A DNA stretch of 64,000 nt, taken from positions 1 to 64,000 of the forward strand of contig NZ_WNKU01000019.1 in the NCBI RefSeq assembly GCF_009720735.1. The letters run 5' to 3'. This DNA is from Heliobacterium mobile (lineage in GTDB: Bacteria > Bacillota > Desulfitobacteriia > Heliobacteriales > Heliobacteriaceae). Under the pieces are notes generated by a model. It made no database searches. It had not been told where the DNA came from and saw nothing but the letters and a program-made list of their open reading frames with translations. Position numbers and translations under genes: made by a program. Below, piece by piece: positions 54,481 to 63,935 of this stretch; position 1 is the stretch's first letter, and every line of letters begins with the position of its first letter.

Positions 54481-55728
54481 ATGCTGCGCAACTGGTGGAC
54501 CTTTTGGTTCGGTTTCTTACGCATCAACATCGAAGGAACTCAGTTAGAGAAATTTATCAATCTGGCTGCAAGCAGAGGGATCCCCTTATACGACTTACGC
54601 AGAACACCGTCAGGCCGGATGACGGCGCGAGTTCGTCTGGACGGCTTTCGCCTACTCCGGCATGTAGCTCGGAAAACAAACAGCCGGGTCCGCATCGAGG
54701 GGCGTTCCGGCTTTCCTTTTTTCCTTACCCGGGTAAAACGGCGCAAGGCTTTGGTCATGGGCGCCTTCACGTTCGTTTTAGCCATATATATGATGTCGAC
54801 ATTTATCTGGGATGTGGACGTAGTCGGCAATGAGCGCCTGGACAAGCCGACGATTTTACAAGCCGCTTACAATTCCGGTGTTCGTCCAGGCCGGTGGCTT
54901 CCCATGGTCAATGTTCGGGAGGCGGAACGAAGGATCATTGCAGAAATTCCAGGACTGGAATGGGTGGGGATTCGAGATCAGGGGACACGACTCATCATCG
55001 AAGTGCAGGAAAAGGTCCTGCCGAATCGACCGCCTGTGGCTGGTCCGAGCCACATCGTCGCCGCTAAAGACGGTGTGATTCAACGGATGATCGTTCTCGT
55101 CGGCGAGGGAAAAGTAGCCGAAGGAACGCGAGTGACTAAGGGGCAAGTGTTGATTTCCGGGTTGATTTACGCACCCCCAAAAGAGCAAGAACCCCAAAAG
55201 ACAGCAGAGGACAAGCCGGCTCCGTTAAAAGTGCACGAAAAACTTCAAGCCAAGGGCGAAGCCTGGGCACGGGTTTGGTACGAGCAAACTTTAGAGGAAC
55301 CGACACAATTGGAGGGGACAATCCCAACTGGAGAAACATCCGGTCAATGGAGAATAAAATGGGGAAATCAGGAAATCATCATAAAAGGACCTTCTTCGAG
55401 TCCTTTCGCAAACAGTAATGAAGAGGTTTATACAAGAACACCTTCTTTATGGAGGAATCTCCAAATACCTGTCGAATTAATTAAAACGGAATATCATGAG
55501 TTGCGCCCCTATCGCCAAAATCGTACTCCGCAAGAAGCGATTACAGCGGCCCAGGACAAGGCACGGCAAGCGCTTATGGGACAGTTGCCTCAAGGTGCAA
55601 AGGTTTTGCGCGAGATGGTCCTACCCCAGCCTTCGTCTCCAGACAAGGTGAAAGTAAAGGTGTCTATCGAAGCATTAGAGAACATCGCTTTGCCGCAAGC
55701 CATCGACGCTGTAGAACAAGGAACGTAA
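54481..55728 (+). CDS. yqfD: Sporulation protein YqfD
   Basis: 415 residues. One membrane segment near residue 85-105 (ALVMGAFTFVLAIYMMSTF), then the external YqfD/SpoIV region with VVGNERLDKPTILQAAYNSG and ERRIIAEIPGLEWVGIRDQG. It is needed for normal sporulation in Bacillus; the mechanism is unclear. ATG behind AGGAGGG, 19 bases after yqfC. Confidence 0.93.
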   Translation: MLRNWWTFWFGFLRINIEGTQLEKFINLAASRGIPLYDLRRTPSGRMTARVRLDGFRLLRHVARKTNSRVRIEGRSGFPFFLTRVKRRKALVMGAFTFVLAIYMMSTFIWDVDVVGNERLDKPTILQAAYNSGVRPGRWLPMVNVREAERRIIAEIPGLEWVGIRDQGTRLIIEVQEKVLPNRPPVAGPSHIVAAKDGVIQRMIVLVGEGKVAEGTRVTKGQVLISGLIYAPPKEQEPQKTAEDKPAPLKVHEKLQAKGEAWARVWYEQTLEEPTQLEGTIPTGETSGQWRIKWGNQEIIIKGPSSSPFANSNEEVYTRTPSLWRNLQIPVELIKTEYHELRPYRQNRTPQEAITAAQDKARQALMGQLPQGAKVLREMVLPQPSSPDKVKVKVSIEALENIALPQAIDAVEQGT

Positions 55729-55769
55729 TGAATAGGTGAGCGTAAGTCACAATAGGAGGTTGGACGATA

Positions 55770-56753
55770 CTGTCGGCATCCGACCGTGAGGTCCGAATCA
55801 ATTTAGAAGACAATTGGGACGCCGTACGGCTTTTTGGACATCGTGATGAGAACTTACGGCTGATTGAACGGTTGAGTGGAGTCCGGATCGTAGCCCGTGG
55901 CGGCGAAGTGATCATCACCGGAGAACCGGCCAATGTGGACCGTTCAGCCCGACTTTTTCAGCAGTTAGTCGCCATGGTTAAGTCTGGGCAGTCCATCGGC
56001 GTCGGAGAGATCGAATACGCCTATGCCTTCACCGGTGAAGAAGACCGCTCCCTTCTAGCCGACTCGCTTTCGGAAGTGATCTTCACGACTGTCCGGGGAA
56101 AACAGATCAAAGCCAAAACATTAGGCCAACGGAAGTACTTACAGTCGATCCGTCAAAATCAAGTTATCTTTGGCGTGGGACCTGCCGGCACAGGCAAGAC
56201 GTACCTTGCCGTCGTCATGGCTGTTTTAGCCCTAAAGAACAAAGAGGTTAACCGGATCATCTTGACCCGGCCCGCTGTGGAGGCTGGAGAGAAACTCGGT
56301 TTCCTGCCGGGCGATTTGCAAGAGAAAGTAGATCCTTACCTGCGTCCGCTCTATGACGGCCTTTTCGATACGATGGGAGCCGAACCAACTCAAAAATTTA
56401 TAGAACGAGGGATCATCGAGATTGCTCCTCTCGCCTATATGCGTGGCCGTACCTTGGATGATTCTTTCATCATTCTCGATGAAGCCCAGAATACGACGCC
56501 TGAACAGATGAAGATGTTTTTAACCCGTCTTGGCTTTGGTTCTAAAGCTGTCATTACGGGAGATATTACGCAGGTGGATCTGCCCCGGGGTTCGAACTCG
56601 GGGCTAATCACCATTCAAAAGATCCTGCAAGGTATTGAAGGAATCAGTTTTCATTTCTTCACCACCGGGGATGTCGTGCGCAACCCCTTGGTCGGCCGTA
56701 TCATCCGTGCTTATGAAGAATTTGAAGGCCGAGGTGGACAGGGAAACAAATGA
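55770..56753 (+). CDS. phoH: PhoH family ATPase, with an unusual start codon
   Basis: 327 residues if started at CTG 55770. An N-terminal KH-like region (RLFGHRDENLRLIERLSG), then the PhoH NTPase: Walker A GVGPAGTGKTYLAVV, LTRPAVEAGEKLGFLPG, Walker B FIILDEAQNTTPEQM. AGGAGG lies at 55754-55759; the frame contains no ATG, GTG or TTG between it and 55872. A TTG at 55872 would delete about 34 conserved residues and has no site. The likely start is therefore CTG 55770 or ATA 55767. Role in RNA metabolism beside YbeY is assumed from conserved linkage. Confidence 0.93.
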   Translation: MSASDREVRINLEDNWDAVRLFGHRDENLRLIERLSGVRIVARGGEVIITGEPANVDRSARLFQQLVAMVKSGQSIGVGEIEYAYAFTGEEDRSLLADSLSEVIFTTVRGKQIKAKTLGQRKYLQSIRQNQVIFGVGPAGTGKTYLAVVMAVLALKNKEVNRIILTRPAVEAGEKLGFLPGDLQEKVDPYLRPLYDGLFDTMGAEPTQKFIERGIIEIAPLAYMRGRTLDDSFIILDEAQNTTPEQMKMFLTRLGFGSKAVITGDITQVDLPRGSNSGLITIQKILQGIEGISFHFFTTGDVVRNPLVGRIIRAYEEFEGRGGQGNK

Positions 56754-56764
56754 GGTGACATGGA

Positions 56765-59011
56765 TTGGCGTATAGCCAGATAACAGCTCTGTTGACGCTC
56801 GCCGTAAAAAAAGCCTGGCAATATAGCTTAACTCGCCGTGTCATCTTCGGCCTGGTCTTTTTTTTGACTATTACTACGATTTTATCCTATCCCTACCTGT
56901 CTCCATCAGAGACTTTAGAGGCGGGAGAGGTATCCTCCAAGGATATCACATCGCCTATGACCAAAGATGTCGTCGACGAAGAAAGAACCCGCATTGCCAG
57001 GGACCAGAAGGTCAACGCCACGCCTCCTGTCTATACTCACGATCCGAATGTAGCCAGTCGGGTGAAAAACGAGATTGAGCAAGATTTTAACGCGGTTGTA
57101 GCGTATCAAAAGGCTCGTCCAACGAATGAAGGCGGGACAATCAACGGCAATGGGACCGACGAAAAGTTGGATGCCTTGAAGAATCGGTTGACGGTGACTA
57201 TACCGGACGCTCTTCTGCAAAGACTCGTCGCTATGCGTCCTGAGTCATTGGCCTTTATTCAAAAGGAAACGGAAAATTTGGTTATTGCTATGTTGAATAT
57301 GCCTGGACTGACGGAGGCCTTGGCAGAACCTTCCGATGCCGCTGCAGCGGTGCAAGGATCCACTCGTGTCTTACCCTACAGCATGGCGGAAGCTCGTTCG
57401 AACGTGCAAGAGCGGATCAACAGTTCCTCCTTTTCGAAAGATGCGAAAGATACCCTGCAGGTCATCGTGCCGCTATTTCTGCGTCCCAACGCCACCTACG
57501 ACGAGGATGCGACCAAGCGGTTACGGAACGAGGTCAGACAGAGCGTAGCTCCCTATACAATCCCCGTTCGCAAAGGAGAGATCATCATCCGCAACGGGGA
57601 AGTGGTGACGGAAGAACATATTCGGATTTTATCCCAACTGGATATGCTCCGAACTGGCGAAAGCTGGATGAAAACGGGCGGGATGGCACTGCTAGTCCTG
57701 TTGAATATATTTATCGTCATCTGGTACCTGCGTACATACCGCCGGGACCTATACAAGGACGAGCGTTTACTCGGCCTTTTGGGGTTAATGGCCACCATGA
57801 CGCTGCTGACGGCCCGGATCATCACCAGTATTCGCCTCCATGACCAGCAAGACATCTATAATCAACTCTTGTATGTGATTCCCGTCGCCACGGGTCCCAT
57901 GCTGCTGGCGATCCTCTTGGAAAGCCGAGTGGCTGTGTTCATGTCATTCGTGCTTAGCGGTTTTATCGGTATCATCGCTGACTACTCCATTCCCCATGCC
58001 ATCGTCGCTTGGATAGGATCTATCGTCGGCGTATACAGCGTATCCCGCTTCAGTCAGCGCATGGATTTTGCCCGTGCCGGTTTTACCATTGCGGCTGCCA
58101 ACATGGTCGCTATCTTCGCCATGGGCCTGGCGACAGGGGTCAAATTGCGCGTCCTGGCCACCTATGGAGTGCCGATGGGTGTAATCAACGGTATTTTGTC
58201 GGCCGTCTTCATGATCGGGTCGTTACCATACTTAGAATCTGCTTTTAAGCTGACTACCTCTGTGAAGCTCTTAGAGCTGGCGAACCCGAACCGCCCTTTG
58301 CTGCGGCGCCTCTTGATGGAAGCGCCGGGAACATACCATCATAGCTTGCTGGTCGGAAATTTAGGTGAAGCGGCCGCAGAGGCTATCGGTGCAGACACGC
58401 TGCTCGTCCGGGTAGGCGCCTATTATCATGACATCGGCAAAGTGCGCCGGCCAGCCTTTTTCATTGAAAACCAGTCCCAGGGGCAGAACCCTCATGATAA
58501 GATAGCACCCACTTTAAGTACGTTGATCATCACATCCCATGTCAAAGACGGCGTGGAGATGTGCCGTGAAGCAGGATTACCTCCGCAAGTCGTCGATTTA
58601 GTCGAACAGCATCACGGTGTAACCCTCGTATCTTATTTCTATCACCGAGCCTTGGAAGCGGATCGCACCGAATCGGTTCAGGAAAAGGATTTCCGCTATG
58701 AAGGACCGAAACCGCAGACGAAAGAAGCTGCCCTGGTGATGCTGGCCGATACGGTGGAGGCGGCTGTCCGCTCTCTTCCTCAACCGACACCCGGTAAAAT
58801 CGAAGGGCTGGTTCGCAAACTCATCAAAGAAAAACTGAACGACGGCCAGTTGGAAGAGTCTGATTTGACCTTCAAAGACCTGGATCGGGTGGCGCAAGCT
58901 TTTTGCCGGGTCTTGAACGGAATCTATCATACACGAATTGAGTATCCTGAAGGCATGACGAAGGAATTGGAAGGAAGGAAGAATCGAAGTGGAACTGTAT
59001 ATAGTGGATGA
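56765..59011 (+). CDS. pgpH: Cyclic-di-AMP phosphodiesterase PgpH type (7TM-HD)
   Basis: 748 residues. One N-terminal membrane segment, a large extracellular 7TMR-HDED domain, seven membrane segments (about 305-490), and a cytoplasmic HD domain with YHHSLLVGNLGEAAAEAIG, YYHDIGKVRRPAFFIENQ and VDLVEQHHG holding the metal ligands. Homologues hydrolyse cyclic-di-AMP. TTG start behind TGAGGTGAC. It overlaps ybeY by 23 bases. Confidence 0.94.
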   Translation: MAYSQITALLTLAVKKAWQYSLTRRVIFGLVFFLTITTILSYPYLSPSETLEAGEVSSKDITSPMTKDVVDEERTRIARDQKVNATPPVYTHDPNVASRVKNEIEQDFNAVVAYQKARPTNEGGTINGNGTDEKLDALKNRLTVTIPDALLQRLVAMRPESLAFIQKETENLVIAMLNMPGLTEALAEPSDAAAAVQGSTRVLPYSMAEARSNVQERINSSSFSKDAKDTLQVIVPLFLRPNATYDEDATKRLRNEVRQSVAPYTIPVRKGEIIIRNGEVVTEEHIRILSQLDMLRTGESWMKTGGMALLVLLNIFIVIWYLRTYRRDLYKDERLLGLLGLMATMTLLTARIITSIRLHDQQDIYNQLLYVIPVATGPMLLAILLESRVAVFMSFVLSGFIGIIADYSIPHAIVAWIGSIVGVYSVSRFSQRMDFARAGFTIAAANMVAIFAMGLATGVKLRVLATYGVPMGVINGILSAVFMIGSLPYLESAFKLTTSVKLLELANPNRPLLRRLLMEAPGTYHHSLLVGNLGEAAAEAIGADTLLVRVGAYYHDIGKVRRPAFFIENQSQGQNPHDKIAPTLSTLIITSHVKDGVEMCREAGLPPQVVDLVEQHHGVTLVSYFYHRALEADRTESVQEKDFRYEGPKPQTKEAALVMLADTVEAAVRSLPQPTPGKIEGLVRKLIKEKLNDGQLEESDLTFKDLDRVAQAFCRVLNGIYHTRIEYPEGMTKELEGRKNRSGTVYSG

Positions 59012-59477
59012 ACGAGATGAGGTATCCTTAACTCCTGATGAGGAAGAGACATGGCAGCTTCTCTTTGAGCAATTGGCCCTTCTATGTCTGGAGGAAGCCA
59101 ACCATCCCGTCGAAGATACGGAAATCAGCCTGGTTCTCACCGATGACGAAAAAATCCGCACGATGAACCTGCAATATCGCAATATCGATGCACCGACCGA
59201 TGTGCTCTCCTTTGCCATGGAGGAGCAGACCGATGATGAGCCCGAATTTGAAGATCCCTCGGCCGGTCAAATCCTCGGTGATATCATCATCTCTGTGGAA
59301 ACGGCGGAACGGCAGGCCAAAGAATACGGACACTCGCTGGAACGGGAAATGGGTTTTCTCTTTGTCCATGGTATGTTCCACCTGCTCGGTTATGATCATC
59401 AAGAAGAGGAAGATACTCGCGCCATGCGGGCTGTTGAAGAAAAAGTGCTACAGAATCAAGGACTCCTGCGAGGCTAA
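58989..59477 (+). CDS. ybeY: Endoribonuclease YbeY
   Basis: 162 residues. The zinc site HGMFHLLGYDH is intact, with LNLQYR-type segment MNLQYRNIDAPTDVLSFAM before it. YbeY matures 16S rRNA ends and takes part in ribosome quality control. GTG start with GGAAGGAAG upstream, inside the end of pgpH. Confidence 0.96.
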   Translation: MELYIVDERDEVSLTPDEEETWQLLFEQLALLCLEEANHPVEDTEISLVLTDDEKIRTMNLQYRNIDAPTDVLSFAMEEQTDDEPEFEDPSAGQILGDIIISVETAERQAKEYGHSLEREMGFLFVHGMFHLLGYDHQEEEDTRAMRAVEEKVLQNQGLLRG

Positions 59478-59485
59478 CCTAAAGG

Positions 59486-59863
59486 ATGAACTGGGCAACA
59501 TTTTTTCGCTCCTTCGTCTATGCGGCCCGTGGAATCAGCTGGGTCGTCCAAACCCAGCAGAATATGCGTGTTCATGTCGCTGCCGCTGTGACGACCATGG
59601 CTATGGCCGCTTGGTTTCGATTAGGCGGTTGGGAACTGGCTTGGGTTGTCACAGCGGTTTTTCTGGTTCTTTCTGCAGAGGCTTTTAACTCCGCCATCGA
59701 AGCGGCAATCGATCGAATCGGACCGGAGCGGCATCCCCTTGCTGGTGCCGCCAAGGATGCCGCTGCAGGTGCCGTCCTCATCCTGGCGATTCACGCCATC
59801 ATCGCCGGTATCGTCGTCTTTGGGCCAAGAATCCTGCAGCAGTGGAAGGGAAGTGGCTTATGA
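59486..59863 (+). CDS. dgkA: Diacylglycerol/undecaprenol kinase
   Basis: 125 residues with three membrane segments. ARGISWVVQTQQNMRVH and LSAEAFNSAIEAAIDRIG, then AKDAAAGAVLI form the DgkA active site. In Gram-positive bacteria the enzyme usually phosphorylates undecaprenol. It overlaps cdd by ATGA. Confidence 0.95.
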   Translation: MNWATFFRSFVYAARGISWVVQTQQNMRVHVAAAVTTMAMAAWFRLGGWELAWVVTAVFLVLSAEAFNSAIEAAIDRIGPERHPLAGAAKDAAAGAVLILAIHAIIAGIVVFGPRILQQWKGSGL

Positions 59864-60285
59864 CCGGTCATCAGGAAGGCTTGTCCACCATCTCAGAAGC
59901 GGTTTTGTCAGAACTGATTGCGCAAGCTCGAAAGGCTCGAGATAAAGCTTATGCACCCTATTCCCGGTTCCGTGTCGGTGCGGCCCTGCTCGGGGAAGAT
60001 GGCAAGATTTATAGCGGCTGCAATGTTGAAAACAGTTCTTTCGGTTTGACCAATTGTGCCGAACGAACGGCTATATTTAAGGCCGTATCGGAAGGTTGTC
60101 AACAATTTCGGCTCTTGGTGCTGACTTCGGACGCAAAGGAGCCTGTAACCCCTTGTGGCGCTTGCCGCCAAGTGATGGCCGAATTTGCTCCCCAGATGAA
60201 CGTCATCATGATCGACAACGAAGATCGCCGTCAGGTCTTGTCTGTAAACCAGTTGCTTCCCGGAATGTTTACGTTAACGCAATAA
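59860..60285 (+). CDS. cdd: Cytidine deaminase
   Basis: 141 residues. Zinc motifs NCAERTAIF (Cys plus catalytic Glu) and PCGACRQVMAEF. Converts cytidine and deoxycytidine to uridine forms. ATG at 59860 after GGAAGGGA. The N terminus has about ten extra residues compared with Bacillus. Confidence 0.96.
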   Translation: MTGHQEGLSTISEAVLSELIAQARKARDKAYAPYSRFRVGAALLGEDGKIYSGCNVENSSFGLTNCAERTAIFKAVSEGCQQFRLLVLTSDAKEPVTPCGACRQVMAEFAPQMNVIMIDNEDRRQVLSVNQLLPGMFTLTQ

Positions 60286-60308
60286 TCATCTTGTTGAGGT
60301 GACCTTAT

Positions 60309-61319
60309 TTGGCAGAAAAATTCCGCGTTCTCCGGCGGTACAAGCGAGATAAAGTGAATCGTGAAAAATCGCCGAAATTCCCAAACGAAGAGGTACGTAC
60401 CATACCTTCCGTGACCGAAAAAAAGAACCTCCGTTCCGGATTTATCAGCATCATCGGACGGCCGAACGTCGGTAAGTCGACCTTGATGAATCAGTTGATC
60501 GGCCAAAAAGTGGCGATCATGTCGGATAAACCTCAGACGACACGCAACCGAATCGTCGGGGTGCTCAATGACCCCCGCGGTCAGGCTGTTTTTCTCGATA
60601 CACCAGGTATTCATAAACCGAAACATAAACTCGGCGAAATCATGGTCACGACGGCCCGGAAGACCTTAAACGAGGTCGATCTGATCTTATACGTTGTGGA
60701 CGTGACCGAAGAGCCTGGCGGAGGGGAGCAGTTCATCAGCAATCTGCTCAAAGAAGTCAAAACACCGATCTTCTTGGTTGTAAACAAACTGGACGCTATC
60801 ACCCGGGAAGAAGGCCTAAAACGGATTGCCCAATATTCGCAGCTCGTCTCCTGGCAGGAAGTTATCCCGGTATCGGCGAAGGAAAAGACGAACTTAGATA
60901 CCTTAAGAGATCTGATCTTCGGACGACTGGAAGAAGGACCGCTCTATTATCCGGCTGACGCTGTCACCGACCAACCGGAAAGACAACTGATGGCTGAACT
61001 GGTCCGGGAGAAGGTTCTCCTGGCGACTCGGGAAGAGATTCCCCATTCGGTGGCTGTCGTGATCGAATACTTGCAGGACACGCCTCGGGGCGGCTTAGTC
61101 GTTCACGCTACGATCTATACAGAACGTGATTCTCAAAAGGGGATTTTGATCGGAAAAGGCGGTTCATTGCTCAAGCAGGTGGGCCAACAAGCCCGCCAAG
61201 AAATCGAAGCACTTCTCGGTACGTCGATCTATCTAGAACTCTGGGTCAAGGTGAAAAAAGACTGGCGCCATCGCCCTGATGTTCTCCGATCCTTTGGATT
61301 CGACGACCGAAAAGACTAA
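60309..61319 (+). CDS. era: Ribosome-assembly GTPase Era with an N-terminal extension
   Basis: 336 residues. G motifs GRPNVGKST, DTPGIHKPKHKLGE and NKLD; a C-terminal KH domain with GKGGSLLKQVGQQARQ. Era binds 16S rRNA 3' end. The TTG at 60309 has GAGGTGA six bases upstream. This adds about 43 mostly basic residues before the GFISIIGRP segment, where most Era proteins have ten or fewer. A GTG about 35 codons later lacks a site at proper distance. Confidence 0.96.
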   Translation: MAEKFRVLRRYKRDKVNREKSPKFPNEEVRTIPSVTEKKNLRSGFISIIGRPNVGKSTLMNQLIGQKVAIMSDKPQTTRNRIVGVLNDPRGQAVFLDTPGIHKPKHKLGEIMVTTARKTLNEVDLILYVVDVTEEPGGGEQFISNLLKEVKTPIFLVVNKLDAITREEGLKRIAQYSQLVSWQEVIPVSAKEKTNLDTLRDLIFGRLEEGPLYYPADAVTDQPERQLMAELVREKVLLATREEIPHSVAVVIEYLQDTPRGGLVVHATIYTERDSQKGILIGKGGSLLKQVGQQARQEIEALLGTSIYLELWVKVKKDWRHRPDVLRSFGFDDRKD

Positions 61320-61333
61320 AGGGGGGCTGGAAG

Positions 61334-62011
61334 ATGTCCAGCCAATGGACGAAAGATCAAGTGGCCCGTACTATCGATCATACGTTACTAAAACCGGATG
61401 CGGTGGAAGCGGAAATCGTCTCGCTTTGTCGGGAGGCGGTGGCAAACCGTTTTGCCGCTGTATGTGTGAACCCTATCTGGGTACCAACTTGTGCGAAACA
61501 TTTAAAAAATGAGTCCGTCAAGGTGGCGACGGTGATCGGTTTTCCCCTCGGTGCAAACTGTACGGAAATCAAAGCGAAAGAAGCCCAAGCTGCCCTGCAG
61601 GCAGGCGCGGCCGAACTGGATATGGTGTTGAATGTGGGCTGGGCAAAACAGGGCCATTGGGATAAAGTACAAGAGGATATCGCTACGGTTGTCGAAGAAG
61701 CGCGGCAATATCCCGGGGCTGTCGTTAAGGTGATCCTGGAGACGGCCTTCCTTTCCGACGATGAAATCGTGGAAGCTTGTCACCGCTCCGTCCAAGCCGG
61801 TGCCGAATTCGTCAAGACCTCAACTGGTTTCGGACCGGCAGGCGCCACTGTGGAACATGTGGCTTTGATGGGTAAGGCTGTTGGAGAGCGGGCTAAGGTT
61901 AAAGCTTCTGGGGGCATCCGAACAGCGGAAAAGGCAGCGCAAATGCTCTCTGCCGGTGCCGATCGGTTAGGTACAAGTGCGTCCATCGCTATTTTGAACG
62001 GATTCGCTTGA
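61334..62011 (+). CDS. deoC: Deoxyribose-phosphate aldolase
   Basis: 225 residues. A class I aldolase with the Schiff-base lysine in EFVKTSTGFG, substrate-binding VNPIWVPTC-type start and VKASGGIRTAEKA near the end. Splits deoxyribose 5-phosphate. ATG behind GGGGGG with a short spacer, 14 bases after era. Confidence 0.96.
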   Translation: MSSQWTKDQVARTIDHTLLKPDAVEAEIVSLCREAVANRFAAVCVNPIWVPTCAKHLKNESVKVATVIGFPLGANCTEIKAKEAQAALQAGAAELDMVLNVGWAKQGHWDKVQEDIATVVEEARQYPGAVVKVILETAFLSDDEIVEACHRSVQAGAEFVKTSTGFGPAGATVEHVALMGKAVGERAKVKASGGIRTAEKAAQMLSAGADRLGTSASIAILNGFA

Positions 62012-62045
62012 TAAGCGATTTTTTGGGCCGACGGGGGCGGAAACG

Positions 62046-62840
62046 TTGCGTGTATATCGTACAGAAGCGTTGATCTTGAGGTGCCGTAATTACGGTGAAG
62101 CAGACCGCTTGCTCACCCTGTTGACACCGGAACGGGGCAAGGTTTCGGCTATCGCCAAAGGGGTGCGCAAGCCCAAAAGTCGACTCCGTGCAGGAACGCA
62201 GCCGCTGACTCATTGTCACTTGGTTCTCTACGAAGGCCGCAATTTGCATACGATTACACAGGCTGAAGCGCTGGAGTCTTTTGCAGGATTGCAAGGGGAC
62301 ATCGATCGGTTCGCCCACGCCTCCTTAATGGCCGAACTGGTCGATAAATTCAGCCCGGAACAGGGCGGTTCTGACCTCTATCCGCTGCTGCTTACCTTTT
62401 GGCATCTCCTTACTGTCTTTTCTCCGCCTATCGTAACCCGCCTTTTTGAGCTGCGATTGTTGGCTCTGCTCGGCTATTGTCCCGAGTTATATCACTGTAT
62501 CGATTGCGGTGAACCGTTAGATGAGGAATCCTCCTTCGCTGAAGGGAAGCCCGTCAACTACTCGCCTTCATTAGGCGGAATCATCGGCCATTGCTGTCGC
62601 CATCGCCACCCTGATGCACTTTCCGTCGCCACCAGCACGATCGCACTTCTGCGCCATATGTTGGTGATGGATCCCCGTCATATCGAACGAATCAAAGCCG
62701 GGGAAAAGGTGATGGGTCAAGTGACCAAGATGTTGCGAGACACGATTCGCTGCCGTCATGACGGCCATGTTCGCTCCTGGAGCGTGTTGGAGGATTTATC
62801 GACGGGAAAGGCTGATTTCAGCAGGAGTAAAGAACCTTGA
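62046..62840 (+). CDS. recO: DNA repair protein RecO
   Basis: 264 residues. N-terminal OB fold ([23 protein letters not shown]), helical middle and a zinc region with CIDCGEPL and GHCCRHRH. RecO loads RecA with RecF/RecR. TTG at 62046 follows GGGGGCGGA. A terminator follows. Confidence 0.95.
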   Translation: MRVYRTEALILRCRNYGEADRLLTLLTPERGKVSAIAKGVRKPKSRLRAGTQPLTHCHLVLYEGRNLHTITQAEALESFAGLQGDIDRFAHASLMAELVDKFSPEQGGSDLYPLLLTFWHLLTVFSPPIVTRLFELRLLALLGYCPELYHCIDCGEPLDEESSFAEGKPVNYSPSLGGIIGHCCRHRHPDALSVATSTIALLRHMLVMDPRHIERIKAGEKVMGQVTKMLRDTIRCRHDGHVRSWSVLEDLSTGKADFSRSKEP

Positions 62841-62880
62841 TGCCCTGGAATCCAGAGTGGTTTCCAGGGCACGCCTTTGT
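62841..62880 (+). terminator. Terminator after recO
   Basis: GCCCTGGAA and TTCCAGGGC around an eleven-base loop; the downstream T content is modest (CCTTTGTTTG). Confidence 0.75.
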
Positions 62881-62904
62881 TTGCAGATTTTAATACGACT
62901 GCAT

Positions 62905-62933
62905 TTCGATTCGGGATCGTTTTATGTTAAAAT
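62905..62933 (+). promoter_or_regulatory. glyQS promoter candidate
   Basis: An extended -10 (TGTTAAAAT) with a weak -35 (TTCGAT) 17 bases upstream. No T-box leader is visible between it and glyQ. Confidence 0.5.
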
Positions 62934-63009
62934 GAAGTTTGTTCACTCTGGATATTTCACCAAGAGTGTGCGTAAATATGGCATTTCCGTTCAAGGAGGG
63001 TACCCTGAC

Positions 63010-63909
63010 GTGAATTTTCAAGAGATCATCTTATCACTGAACCAGTTCTGGGGTGAACAAGGGTGTATCATTCAACAGCCCTATGATATCGAAAAAGGGG
63101 CTGGCACGATGAATCCGGCTACATTTTTGCGGGCTTTGGGACCGGAGCCCTGGAATGTGGCTTATGTGGAACCATCTCGTCGTCCTACTGACGGTCGTTA
63201 TGGCGAAAACCCTAACCGTTTACAACATTATTATCAATATCAAGTCATCCTCAAGCCGTCACCGGACGACGTCTTGGAGATGTACCTGGATAGCCTGCGC
63301 CGCCTCGGCATTGATCCACTGAAGCATGACATTCGTTTTGTCGAAGATAACTGGGAATCACCAACCCTGGGCGCTTGGGGACTCGGTTGGGAAGTATGGC
63401 TCGACGGCATGGAGGTCACCCAATTCACCTACTTCCAGCAATGCGGAGGTATCGACTGTAAACCTGTCTGTGCGGAAATCACCTACGGTTTAGAACGGAT
63501 TGCCACCTTCATTCAGCAAAAAGATTCTGTCTTTGATATTGAATGGGTGGACAGCATCACATATGGCGATGTTCATCACCAAGGGGAAGTGGATTACTCT
63601 CATTACAATTTCGAGTTAGCTGATGTGGAGGCGCTTTTTACCTTCTTCGACATGTATGAAAAAGAGGCTCTGCGAGTGATTGAAAAAGGCCTCGTTCAAC
63701 CTGCTTATGATTATGTATTGAAGTGTTCGCACACCTTTAACCTGCTCGACGCCAGAGGTGCCATCTCGGTAACGGAACGGACGGGCTACATCGCCAGGGT
63801 CCGTAATTTGGCCCGTGTCTGTGCCCAGGGCTATGTAAAACAGCGGGAAAAACTCGGTTATCCGCTGATCAAAGATAAGGCTCTGCGAGCAAAGCTCGGT
63901 CTGGATTAA
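63010..63909 (+). CDS. glyQ: Glycyl-tRNA synthetase alpha subunit
   Basis: 299 residues from GTG 63010 with AAGGAGGG upstream. [38 protein letters not shown] and [14 protein letters not shown] are typical of the alpha subunit of the tetrameric enzyme, which carries the catalytic core. Earlier in-frame starts lie in the leader and have no site. Confidence 0.97.
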   Translation: MNFQEIILSLNQFWGEQGCIIQQPYDIEKGAGTMNPATFLRALGPEPWNVAYVEPSRRPTDGRYGENPNRLQHYYQYQVILKPSPDDVLEMYLDSLRRLGIDPLKHDIRFVEDNWESPTLGAWGLGWEVWLDGMEVTQFTYFQQCGGIDCKPVCAEITYGLERIATFIQQKDSVFDIEWVDSITYGDVHHQGEVDYSHYNFELADVEALFTFFDMYEKEALRVIEKGLVQPAYDYVLKCSHTFNLLDARGAISVTERTGYIARVRNLARVCAQGYVKQREKLGYPLIKDKALRAKLGLD

Positions 63910-63935
63910 TTCTAAGGACGTTGAGGAGGATACCC

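Noticed and set aside
62881-63009. T-box leader before glyQ
   Set aside because: The region is short and I see no T-box sequence or antiterminator stem.
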